Assembly: GCA_030842085.1 (NCBI GenBank)
Contig: JAUUSE010000004.1
Coordinates: 1-64,000 of the forward strand
Length of the DNA: 64,000 nucleotides
From: Timburyella sp030842085
GTDB lineage: Bacteria; Bacillota; Clostridia; Oscillospirales; Acutalibacteraceae
Direction: 5' to 3'
Numbering within the stretch: position 1 is the first letter of the stretch; each line of letters starts with the position of its first letter. The notes under the pieces were generated by a model, which was not told the origin of the DNA, searched no databases, and saw nothing but the letters and a program-made list of their open reading frames with translations. Both the position numbers and the translations under genes were made by a program. Of this stretch, positions 56,365 to 64,000 are shown one piece after another.

Positions 56365-56536
56365 ATTGCTCTCCGCATATCTGTTTTTATTAAGTATATA
56401 TTTGCAATTTATGCGCTGGTTAATTATGCCTACCGCTATTTTTCACTATCCCGACGTAAATCGGAAAAAGCGGAGACATACCATTATGCTCGGCTAAAAT
56501 CACACGCAAACAATTTGTCAGCGCCGCCTTGATTAA

Positions 56537-56860
56537 TTATGTGTTTTTATCTGTTACGTGAAACTTTTTGAGATTGCCTATCTTGTTGCTGCGGCGCTCA
56601 AGCTCTTCCATGACATCATCAATAGACACGCCCTGCTGCACCATGAGCACTGTCACGTGATAAAGCAAATCCGATATTTCGTTTATAAGTTCTGTATTAT
56701 CGCCGTTTTTTGCGGCAATGCATACCTCTGTGCATTCTTCGCCGCACTTTTTAAGTATCTTGTCCAGCCCCTGCTCGAACAAGTAGCAGGTATATGAACC
56801 TTCAGATTTATGCTGACGGCGGTCTGACACCGTTTCATACAGTTTCGACATTGCATCCAT
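56537..56860 (-). CDS. hisE: Phosphoribosyl-ATP diphosphatase
   Basis: 107 residues, the MazG-like HisE enzyme, second step of histidine synthesis. Signature residues: GLDKILKKCGEECTEVCIAA and ELINEISDLLYHVTVLM. It is a separate gene from hisI, not fused. Gaps of 272 bp to hisI and 172 bp to yicC leave it loosely placed. The start ATG at 56860 is followed directly by conserved sequence (KLYETVSDRR). Confidence 0.93.
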   Translation of the reverse strand: MDAMSKLYETVSDRRQHKSEGSYTCYLFEQGLDKILKKCGEECTEVCIAAKNGDNTELINEISDLLYHVTVLMVQQGVSIDDVMEELERRSNKIGNLKKFHVTDKNT

Positions 56861-57132
56861 TATTCTATCAGCCTTTCTGTGGTGAGAAAATGCCGTATTA
56901 CATTTGGCACTTACTCTTTAACAATAATTTATTATACCATAAAAGCAAAAAAAGGCAAGAACTGCCCTTTCATATTCCTATAAACGGGCGGAGTGAAACT
57001 CGTAACAGTAATGCTTCAAAGCAGCGGCACACTGTCTGTAATAATCTAAACAAATTTAGTACATAGATTTATAAAAGCCAAAAAATCATGCTTCATGTGA
57101 GTTCTTCCATATGTTGAAGCGTATGCCTCATC

Positions 57133-57453
57133 CTACATCACATCATTAAAAAAGCATGAATGACTGCCCGTATGGCATGCGGGTCCTGTTTGCTCCACCT
57201 CTATAAGCAGAGTGTCAAAGTCGCAGTCGGCCTTAATAGATTTTACAATTTGTATGTGCCCCGACGTCTCGCCCTTGCGCCAAAGCTTCTGCCGCGACCG
57301 GCTGAAAAAGCATGTGCGCCCTTCTTTTAGGGTTATCTCAAGCGATTCCTTATTCATATAGGCGAGCATAAGCACCTCGCCCGTCCCGCTCTCCTGCACT
57401 ATCGCCGGTATTAACTCAGACTTCTTAAAAAGATTATCTATTTCAAAATTCAT
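57133..57453 (-). CDS. hisI: Phosphoribosyl-AMP cyclohydrolase
   Basis: 106 residues. The enzyme opens the purine ring in the third step. The conserved [36 protein letters not shown] and the cysteine motif DCDFDTLL...[12 protein letters not shown] are intact, including the zinc-binding Cys and His. Gaps on both sides (283 bp to hisA) are larger than in compact his operons. Confidence 0.95.
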   Translation of the reverse strand: MNFEIDNLFKKSELIPAIVQESGTGEVLMLAYMNKESLEITLKEGRTCFFSRSRQKLWRKGETSGHIQIVKSIKADCDFDTLLIEVEQTGPACHTGSHSCFFNDVM

Positions 57454-57736
57454 AATATCACCTTTGTTTACATAATGTTTTGTTCAAGCAGACGTCATGT
57501 GGTTTAAACATAATTATTTAACCTGATAAAAAAGCATATTTTACGCAAAGCATAGCGTTAAATCAACGCAAGACATTTACATAATCTTTGTGTGTTTTAA
57601 GATTAATCATATATTTGTATAATCAGCATACAATTGGTCCCGATATCTTCCGCTATGAATAAGCTGCCTCCGATATTTATAAAGGTCATCTTGCCGTATC
57701 GTCTAATACTTTAAATGTCGGATTGCGAAAAAAGCT

Positions 57737-58456
57737 TTATTCCTGCACTCCGCCTATTTTTATCGCTTCGGCTACATTGAGGCTCCCCTCATATACCGAT
57801 TTGCCGCATATTGCACCGTATAATCCCATATCGGCAAGCTGTCTTATATCGCCCGTATTCCTTATTCCGCCGCTGGCTATTATATTGCACGAAACCGCTT
57901 GGTTTATTTCATTCAGTTGCTCGAAATTCGGGCCGCTCATCATGCCGTCCTTGGAAATATCGGTGAAAATTATATTTTCTATGCCAATAGCTTCCATTTT
58001 TTTCGCCATATCTATAAAATCAATGTCCGAATCCTCTGTCCAGCCACTTACTGATACCTTTCTGTTTTTAGCGTCTATTCCTACGGCAATTCTTTTTCCG
58101 AATTTCTCTGCCGCCTTTTTTACAAGATTTTCATCACTCAGCGCAGCCGAACCGAATATTACACGCGAAATGCCAAACTCAATATACTGCTCTGCCGTTT
58201 CTATGCTGCGTATGCCGCCGCCAAGCTCTACTTTTACACCTAAAGCGGCAATCTCTTTAAATATATTCATATTTTCCGGCGTTCCGGACTTTGCGCCGTC
58301 AAGGTCGACCATATGTATCCACTTTGCGCCCGATTCAATAAAACTTTCTGCCGTTTTAATATAACTGTCCGCTACCTTATGCGCTGTCGAATAATCTCCT
58401 CTGTACAGGCGCACACATGTCCCGTCCTTTATATCTATAGCCGGTAAAATAATCAA
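57737..58456 (-). CDS. hisA: ProFAR isomerase HisA
   Basis: 239 residues, a beta/alpha barrel that isomerises ProFAR to PRFAR. The first catalytic Asp lies in ILPAIDIKDGTCVRLYRGDY, then VDLDGAKSG, GGIRSIETAEQYIEFG, and the second catalytic Asp in IIFTDISKDGMMSG. The barrel is full length. hisH, normally just upstream, and hisF, normally just downstream, are absent. Confidence 0.95.
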   Translation of the reverse strand: MIILPAIDIKDGTCVRLYRGDYSTAHKVADSYIKTAESFIESGAKWIHMVDLDGAKSGTPENMNIFKEIAALGVKVELGGGIRSIETAEQYIEFGISRVIFGSAALSDENLVKKAAEKFGKRIAVGIDAKNRKVSVSGWTEDSDIDFIDMAKKMEAIGIENIIFTDISKDGMMSGPNFEQLNEINQAVSCNIIASGGIRNTGDIRQLADMGLYGAICGKSVYEGSLNVAEAIKIGGVQE

Positions 58457-58528
58457 ATTATATCCTCTCCTATATTAACGCAGATTCATTTTTATCCGCA
58501 AATCATCTGGTTTCCTTGCATTAAAGTG

Positions 58529-59104
58529 TTACAGACTTCCCTTGGAAGATGGTATTTCACTGCCTATAACCGTTGACGCATCGCTCAATGCCCTCGCCGC
58601 AGCTTTAAAAAGCGCCTCTGTCATATGGTGCGCGTTTGTGCCGTACTCAACTTTCATGTGAAGCGTTATGCCGGCGTTTATAGCAAATGCGCGGAAAAAT
58701 TCTTCCGTCAGGCTGGCGTCATAGTCTCCTATCATCTGCCAATTCATCTGAGCATCGTATTTTAAAAACGGGCGCCCGCTTATATCAACTGCTGCAAATG
58801 CAAGTGTCTCGTCCATCGGCAAAAAGCAAGAGGAAAATCTTTTTATACCAGCCTTATCCCCTATCGCCTCGTTAAAGGCGCGGCCCAGCACAATGCCTAC
58901 ATCCTCAACTGTGTGATGCCCATCTACCGTGAGGTCACCTATGGCTTTTACCGTAAGTCCAAAGCCGGAATGCACGGCAAATGAATTTAGCATGTGGTCA
59001 AAAAAGCCAATTCCGGTAGATATTCCAATGTCGCCTCCGTCAAGCGACAGCGTCAACGCTATATCAGTTTCATTAGTCCTGCGTACAATTTCTGATGTCC
59101 TCAT
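58529..59104 (-). CDS. hisB: Imidazoleglycerol-phosphate dehydratase
   Basis: 191 residues from ATG 59104, with GGGGGAG seven bases upstream. Manganese-binding His/Glu motifs are GFFDHMLNSFAVHSG, DGHHTVEDVGIVLG and ALFKAAARALSDAS (with HHMTE just before). The product is the monofunctional dehydratase. An extended -10 promoter lies about 176 bp upstream. Confidence 0.95.
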   Translation of the reverse strand: MRTSEIVRRTNETDIALTLSLDGGDIGISTGIGFFDHMLNSFAVHSGFGLTVKAIGDLTVDGHHTVEDVGIVLGRAFNEAIGDKAGIKRFSSCFLPMDETLAFAAVDISGRPFLKYDAQMNWQMIGDYDASLTEEFFRAFAINAGITLHMKVEYGTNAHHMTEALFKAAARALSDASTVIGSEIPSSKGSL

Positions 59105-59511
59105 ATCAGTACTCCCCCTTCTATATACCCGCATTTATCCTGCATGCAGGCCAATATAATAAATTCTGATTTGTCAGTATTTATCAGTATTGTTTTCATG
59201 CTTAAATAATTCTGCCTTATACCACTGCAGAACCGTCTCCACGGCAGCACATATCATCCGCTTCTTCGACATTTTTATCATTATACCATATATTTGCGGG
59301 CGTTGTATATAAAATTTGCCGGTATAATAAATTAACCGGCAAATAGCGCGCACAGGCATATATATCCTATAAAAGCGCAGAGATTTATTGCTATAGAGTT
59401 TTAATATCATTGTTCAATATATCGCTGTAATTTTATAGCTTAAATCCGGCGATATTTTCATAAAGCTTACAAATACCGATTATTATAAACAGCACACAAT
59501 AAACATAAAAA
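59105..59511. other. Leader region of hisB with promoter and possible 32-codon ORF
   Basis: 407 bp between hisC and hisB. TGGTATAAT on the minus strand (59288-59280) is a clear extended -10 box. Seven bases later an ATG (59272) opens a 32-codon frame (MSKKRMICAAVETVLQWYKA...) that ends at 59174. The start would be nearly leaderless. It has no His run, so a classical His attenuator peptide is not supported. The rest shows no gene. Confidence 0.5.
59280..59288 (-). promoter_or_regulatory. Extended -10 promoter toward hisB
   Basis: The minus strand reads TGGTATAATG. The TG extension and perfect TATAAT would suffice without a -35 box; none is evident at the right spacing. It allows hisB and the genes after it to be transcribed independently of hisD-hisC. 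Confidence 0.6.
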
Positions 59512-60543
59512 TCACAGCAGCGGAGCTATAGCAGCTATAAGTTCCTTATTTTCCTCAGGCGAGCCGGCGGTTATTCTTAAATAATCACCCATTTTCCTTA
59601 TCAGTATGCCTTTTGCCTTTAAGCCTTCAAATACATTCGCTGCGTTTTTCGGCTTAAAAAATATAAAATTAGTCGCCGGTTTTGACAGTGATATGCCTTT
59701 ATTTTCACATATCTCCTTCATATTTTCATAAAGCCAATCTCTCGATGAAATTATCTTTTTAAGATTGCTGCGCAGCATGTCGCCGTGAGTTAAAACAGCG
59801 GCAGCAGCGGCCTGCGAGAGCGAATTTACATTATATGGCGACTTTACGCTTCTTATGGCGGCGGTTATTTTGTCGTTTGCAATAGCAAAGCCGACGCGCA
59901 GCGCCGCCATGCCCATCATCTTCGAGCAGGTGCGCAGTATTATAAGGTTATCATAATTCTGTGCCTCTTCTATAAGCGATTCGTCCCAGAAGTCCATATA
60001 CGCCTCGTCCAGCACCACAAGCGCGTCAGTGCTGTTTATTATACGGCGCACATCCTCGCGCGCAAGGCCGAGAGACGTCGGGTTGCAGGGATTTGAAAAT
60101 ATCAGCATTCGGTAATTTGAGCCGTTAAGCTCCTTTATAACAGCGTCGGCGTCTATGCTCATGTCCTCCCTTTTAGGCATGGAGTATAAATTACATTCCG
60201 CTAAAGAGGCATAAAAATCGTACATTGAGAAATCCGGCGACAGTGTCAGCACTTTATCGCCCCTGCTTAAAAAGCAGTTGGCGAGTATAAAAAGCATTTC
60301 GTCCGAGCCGTTTGACGCCGTTACGAATCGCGCATCTATTCCGTAAAATTTTGCAAAGCTCTCGCACAGCTTTTCTGCCGTGCTGTCGGGATATCTGTTA
60401 AGGGAGACGCTTTTGAGCGCATCGCTGTAAAGCGAAAAATCCGGCGGCAAAAACGACTCGTTGGCGTCGAGACGAATGCGATACTCACCGCTGCACGGCT
60501 CGTACGGTACTAAATTTTCTATTTTTTCCGGCAGACTATACAT
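59512..60543 (-). CDS. hisC: Histidinol-phosphate aminotransferase
   Basis: 343 residues, a PLP enzyme of fold type I. Motifs are YRIRLDANESFLPPDF, TASNGSDEMLFILANCFL, FSNPCNPTSLGLAREDV, VLDEAYMDFWDES and the PLP lysine in RTCSKMMGMAALRVGFA. The start overlaps hisD by eight bases, so the two are coupled. The length is normal. Confidence 0.95.
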   Translation of the reverse strand: MYSLPEKIENLVPYEPCSGEYRIRLDANESFLPPDFSLYSDALKSVSLNRYPDSTAEKLCESFAKFYGIDARFVTASNGSDEMLFILANCFLSRGDKVLTLSPDFSMYDFYASLAECNLYSMPKREDMSIDADAVIKELNGSNYRMLIFSNPCNPTSLGLAREDVRRIINSTDALVVLDEAYMDFWDESLIEEAQNYDNLIILRTCSKMMGMAALRVGFAIANDKITAAIRSVKSPYNVNSLSQAAAAAVLTHGDMLRSNLKKIISSRDWLYENMKEICENKGISLSKPATNFIFFKPKNAANVFEGLKAKGILIRKMGDYLRITAGSPEENKELIAAIAPLL

Positions 60544-61825
60544 CTTCTCTTCTCACCCTCACTGAATTGGCGTGCGCCTTTAAGCCCTCTGATTCTGCGA
60601 ACATTATAACATCGTCCGCAGACCTTTCAAAGGCAGATTTTGTGTAATACATAAAGCTGGATTTTTTCACAAAGCTGTCAACCGAAAGCGGACTGAAAAA
60701 TCTCGCTGTGCCAAGCGTCGGCAGCACGTGGTTTGGTCCTACGTAATAGTCGCCGAGCGGCTCAGGCGAATAATTGCCCAAAAACACCGAGCCGGCGTTG
60801 TCGATTTTGCCTATGTAAGTCATCGGGTCCCTGGCCGATACCTCCAAATGCTCAGGTGCAAACTCATTGGCAAGCTCCACCGCTTTGTCCATATTTTCGC
60901 AAACTATTATGGCGGAGTTGTTCTCAATGGCCTTTTTTGCAATCTCTTTGCGCGGGAGGTTATTCAGCTGACGCTCCGTCTCCTTTTGTACAAGCTTGGC
61001 CGTCTCCATACTTACCGTGATGAGTATAGACGACGCCAAAACATCGTGTTCGGCCTGCGACAATAAATCGGCGGCGAGGTATTTGTAATTTGCGCTGTCG
61101 TCCGCCACTATGAGTATATCGCTGGGGCCGGCTATCATGTCTATGTCCGCCGCGCCGTATATCAGACGCTTGGCGGTAGCCACGTATATATTTCCCGGGC
61201 CGACTATTTTGTCTGCCTTAGGCACTGTTTCGGTGCCGTATGCAAGCGCTGCGACGGCCTGTGCGCCGCCCATGAGATATATTTTGTCAACGCCGGCTAT
61301 ATACGCCGCCGCTAAAATCGTCTTATTGGCTTCTTCCTTGCTTGGAGGAGTTACCATTACAATCTCTTTAACGCCGGCTATTTTTGCCGGTATAACGCAC
61401 ATAAGCACCGACGATGGATATGCGGCGGTACCCCCCGGTACATATACGCCGACACGATGAAGGCCGCGTATGCGCTGGCCGAGTATTACCCCGTCCTCCT
61501 CGGTAGTCAGCCAGCTCTGCTGTACCTGGCGGCGGTGGAAACGCTCTATATTCGCTGCGGCACGGCGCAGCATCTCAAGATATTCGCCCTCGCACTGCTC
61601 CGCCGCTTTCCTTATATCCTCCCGGTCAAGTATGCGCTTTTCAGGTATAAATCCGTCAAATTTTTTCGAATATTTATCTACTGCGCTGTCGCCGTTTTCG
61701 CGCACGTCGTTTATTATTTCCGTCACCGTTTGTGTGACGGCCTTATCTGTTTCGCCACTGCGGGTACGAAGCTCTTTTAAAAAATTCATTTCCGCTATCC
61801 CGTCGGCTTTAATTATTCTTATCAT
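60536..61825 (-). CDS. hisD: Histidinol dehydrogenase
   Basis: 429 residues, the last enzyme of histidine synthesis (two NAD+-dependent oxidations). Conserved stretches are GVYVPGGTAAYPSSVLM, IVGPGNIYVATAKRLIYG, IAGPSDILIVADDSAN, LLSQAEHDVLA (zinc His/Glu) and GPNHVLPTLGTARFFSPLSV. It begins about 460 bp after hisG, a gap that includes a hairpin before the ribosome binding site (AGAGAGGAG). Confidence 0.96.
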   Translation of the reverse strand: MIRIIKADGIAEMNFLKELRTRSGETDKAVTQTVTEIINDVRENGDSAVDKYSKKFDGFIPEKRILDREDIRKAAEQCEGEYLEMLRRAAANIERFHRRQVQQSWLTTEEDGVILGQRIRGLHRVGVYVPGGTAAYPSSVLMCVIPAKIAGVKEIVMVTPPSKEEANKTILAAAYIAGVDKIYLMGGAQAVAALAYGTETVPKADKIVGPGNIYVATAKRLIYGAADIDMIAGPSDILIVADDSANYKYLAADLLSQAEHDVLASSILITVSMETAKLVQKETERQLNNLPRKEIAKKAIENNSAIIVCENMDKAVELANEFAPEHLEVSARDPMTYIGKIDNAGSVFLGNYSPEPLGDYYVGPNHVLPTLGTARFFSPLSVDSFVKKSSFMYYTKSAFERSADDVIMFAESEGLKAHANSVRVRREDV

Positions 61826-62289
61826 ACCAATTTCTCCTCTCTTTTGATTTTGTCAAGCGGCTTCTGCCCGAAAGTCAGGCAAGCCGCTTTATTGCATAAA
61901 ATCCCTATCCGGCTATATTGCCAGGCTATGCTTAATCTGCCATGTATAATAGGTCTAGATTATGTTTTGTGCTGCTTTAAGCTGCCATGTGTCGAACAGA
62001 ATATGGTTTTAAGCGTTTTTTGCGCGTATACTGCGTTAAAATTTTTGCCATACGGCAGTATGGCAGAAATTGTATGCCTTGCCCGCACGAAAACTTTCTT
62101 ACTGAAAACTGCTTCGCATCTAAAACATCTGCGGCAGAGATAAACTTCTGCTTTTGAGATGGTCGGCCCGCTGACACACACCAAGGGCGAAAAAGTGAAA
62201 AAAGCAGCAGCGACACATTTTAGGCACATTTGGTTCACTCCCGCCGGCTTAAGCGCTCATGACAAAGCTGCATATCTCTCAACACCGTT
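61826..62289. other. Intergenic region between hisG and hisD
   Basis: 464 bp. On the minus strand a hairpin (AAGCGGCTT at 61855-61863 with AAGCCGCTT at 61881-61889) lies just before the hisD ribosome binding site. It lacks a U-tract. I found no T-box sequence and no His-rich leader peptide. The remainder seems non-coding. Confidence 0.45.
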
Positions 62290-62916
62290 TTAAAGCGACA
62301 GAGCCTTTATAATACCGTTTGTAAATTTTTCTATTTCATTCTTCCGTGTTTTAAGGCTTGCCACGTTTACAAAATTCCTTGCAGATATCGGCATTATGTC
62401 CTCAATGACGATAAGTCCGTTCTCTTTAAGCGTCTGGCCTGTTTCGACAATATCCACTATCGCGTCGGCAAGGCCGAGCAGCGGCGCAAGCTCAACCGAA
62501 CCCTCGATTTTTATAAGTCTTACGTCCATGCCGCGGCTTTCAAAATACTGCGACGCTATGTTCGGATATTTCGTAGCGACCGTCATCTCCCTGTGTCCGG
62601 TAAATATATCGCATCCCTTAGGTCCGGCGACGGCAAACCGGCAGCGGCCGAAGCCGAGGTCGAGCATCTCATAGAAATTGCCGCCCTTTTCTGCTATAGT
62701 ATCCTTTCCTACAAAGCCTATGTCACATACCCCGTGCTCAACATATGTCAGCACATCATTAGCCTTGGCAAGCACCATTTCATACTCGCCTACCGGAAGT
62801 ATAAGCCTGCGGCCCTTATTTTTAAGCTCAGTACAGTCAAGCCCCATTTTCTCAAAAAGCTCCACTGCGCTTTTTTCCAGCCTGCCCTTTGTAAGCGCTA
62901 TCCTTATCGGCCTCAT
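62290..62916 (-). CDS. hisG: ATP phosphoribosyltransferase, short form
   Basis: 208 residues, the HisZ-dependent catalytic subunit of the first enzyme of histidine synthesis. The short form lacks the C-terminal regulatory domain. Motifs are RIALTKGRLEKSAVELFEKM, DVLTYVEHGVCDIGFVGKDT and LADAIVDIVETGQTLKENGL. It overlaps hisZ by four bases (ATGA), matching the heteromeric HisGZ complex. Confidence 0.95.
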   Translation of the reverse strand: MRPIRIALTKGRLEKSAVELFEKMGLDCTELKNKGRRLILPVGEYEMVLAKANDVLTYVEHGVCDIGFVGKDTIAEKGGNFYEMLDLGFGRCRFAVAGPKGCDIFTGHREMTVATKYPNIASQYFESRGMDVRLIKIEGSVELAPLLGLADAIVDIVETGQTLKENGLIVIEDIMPISARNFVNVASLKTRKNEIEKFTNGIIKALSL

Positions 62917-64000
62917 AAATTCACCTCAATATCAACTGTTTTAATATTATCTGATACAATATACACTTTCTTTGCGCCAAGCTCTTTTGCATAGCTTACG
63001 GCGCCCTCCTCACCGCCGGAAGAGCAAATTCTGCTTATGCATCCATTGTCTGCAAGCTTTCCGGCAAGTATAACGGCCTGCGCTTCATATCCGCGCTCGG
63101 CGTATATCACCGCGTCAATTTTAGACATAAGCTTATCGCCTTTAGAAGCTATAAGAGTTGAAATAAGGGCATTGTTCTCTACCGCAAAGCCGGTCGCCGG
63201 CATTGGACGCCCGAATTTTTCCATCAGCCCGTCATATCTTCCGCCGGATATAACTGTGTTGCCGTAACCGTTTATGTAGCCGCGGAACACTACTCCCGTA
63301 TAATAGTTGTTGCGGTGTACCATTCCCAAATCAAGATTTATATTAGCATCTGGCGAGATTTCCGACAGCTTTGAATACAGCTCTCTGAGATAATCCAGAT
63401 ACTCCATAGCCTCACCGTTGCCGGCACAGAGCTTCTCCGCCTCGTCCAATATCTCAGCGCCGCCGTAAAGGCTCGGCAGCAGCTTTAACACCTTTGCCGA
63501 CGGACTGTCGTTAATGCCGCTCAGTATCAGCGAAAGCTCCGCATAATTCTTGGACTCTATGCTTCTGCGTATTTCTTCTTTTTTCTCATCATCGACGCCA
63601 AGCCCCCTTACCAGACTGCCAAAAAATCCGGCATGGCCTAATTCCATAGCATAATCCGATATGCCGCATTTCTCAAACACCTTAACCGCCATGTCAAGCA
63701 CTTCCAAGTCTGCAGCAAGGCCCTTGGCGCCTATAAGCTCTATGCCCGACTGCGTGATTTCGTTTTCGTGTCCGCTGCCGTTCATATTTACCTTAAATAT
63801 ATTTTCTGTATAATACAGTCTTATCGGGGCCGGCACATCCTTAAGCCGGGTGGAAACCAGCCGCGCTATCGGAATGGTCATATCCGGCCGCAGCGCCATT
63901 ATTCGGCCGCTCACAGACGTCAGCTTATACATCTGTTCCTGCGGTATGCCCAGCATATCGTCGTCAAATAAGTCATAATATTCCACTGTCGGAGTAATAG
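62913..64000 (-). CDS. hisZ: ATP phosphoribosyltransferase regulatory subunit (partial, runs off the window)
   Basis: At least 362 residues. The protein is a class II aminoacyl-tRNA synthetase paralogue that binds histidine and activates HisG. Stretches include GRIMALRPDMTIPIARLVST, EITQSGIELIGAKGLAADLE and YYTGVVFRGYINGYGN. The GTG at 63986 is not the start: the frame continues beyond 64000 (ITPTV before EYYDLF), where the rest of the N-terminal part lies outside the window. Confidence 0.95.
   Translation of the reverse strand, partial: ITPTVEYYDLFDDDMLGIPQEQMYKLTSVSGRIMALRPDMTIPIARLVSTRLKDVPAPIRLYYTENIFKVNMNGSGHENEITQSGIELIGAKGLAADLEVLDMAVKVFEKCGISDYAMELGHAGFFGSLVRGLGVDDEKKEEIRRSIESKNYAELSLILSGINDSPSAKVLKLLPSLYGGAEILDEAEKLCAGNGEAMEYLDYLRELYSKLSEISPDANINLDLGMVHRNNYYTGVVFRGYINGYGNTVISGGRYDGLMEKFGRPMPATGFAVENNALISTLIASKGDKLMSKIDAVIYAERGYEAQAVILAGKLADNGCISRICSSGGEEGAVSYAKELGAKKVYIVSDNIKTVDIEVNL

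Noticed and set aside
61855..61889. Hairpin just before hisD as a terminator or histidine attenuator
   Set aside because: There is no U-tract and no His-codon-rich leader; a T-box core sequence is also absent. I list it only as an unexplained stem.

Overview
The window is about 64 kb of chromosome from a spore-forming, anaerobic member of the Clostridia (Firmicutes), probably an uncultured gut-type lineage; I cannot name the species. The evidence is a large set of sporulation genes (spoIVFA/B, cwlJ-gerQ, yunB, spoIVA-sipL, spoVM, a DUF3787 spore-surface protein), a ferredoxin-dependent 2-oxoacid oxidoreductase, PASTA-kinase signalling, Firmicutes-type gene order, AGGAGG-type ribosome binding sites and AT-rich intergenic DNA. 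Most genes lie on the minus strand, as expected for one arm of a replichore. There is no prophage, insertion sequence, rRNA operon or CRISPR array.

Left part, 0-8 kb (minus unless noted): an XRE fragment, a C-terminally short MocR/PdxR-like regulator divergent from an ECF substrate-binding protein (+), a GrpB-pyrophosphatase fusion, a DUF2344 protein and its radical-SAM partner, and spoIVFB-spoIVFA. At 8-12.5 kb (+) an ireB-type gene and a small conserved gene precede a glycopeptide-resistance-like vanR-vanS-vanW set. That set has VanR-box-like direct repeats but no D-Ala-D-Lac or D-Ala-D-Ser ligase. At 12.7-14.1 kb lie an orphan 128-residue gene and about 700 bp of modular structured repeats downstream of tRNA-Leu(CAA).

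Middle part, 14-41 kb: ligA, yunB, a lipoprotein, pncB, a GIY-YIG protein (+), the vor/kor oxidoreductase operon, cwlJ-gerQ (+), plsY, der, a DUF512 radical-SAM protein, rpmF, a small P-loop protein, pgi and a histidine phosphatase. Then come an XRE gene, tRNA-Gln(CTG), a self-contained XRE/operator/116-residue module with two perfect TGTAACA-N3-TGTTACA sites, and spoIVA-sipL.

Right part, 41-56.4 kb (minus): a long housekeeping array in the classic Bacillus/Clostridium order: yicC, remA, gmk, rpoZ, priA, (GNAT), def, fmt, yugP-like protease, rsmB, rlmN, prpC, prkC, rsgA, thiN, a 55-codon membrane ORF and the 26-codon spoVM. coaBC and rpe, often part of this array, are absent. rlmN appears to start at an AUA codon. 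From 56.5 kb to the end is a gapped histidine cluster, hisZ(partial)-G-D-C-B-A-I-E, without hisH or hisF.

Functional links: the PrkC kinase, PrpC phosphatase and IreB-type phosphoprotein form the known PASTA-kinase circuit. With VanRS/VanW they give the window two envelope-sensing systems. The sporulation genes cover mother-cell pro-sigma-K processing (SpoIVF), the coat basement layer (SpoVM, SpoIVA, SipL) and germination (CwlJ/GerQ). All calls rest on reading sequence and recalled family knowledge; no database search was run.
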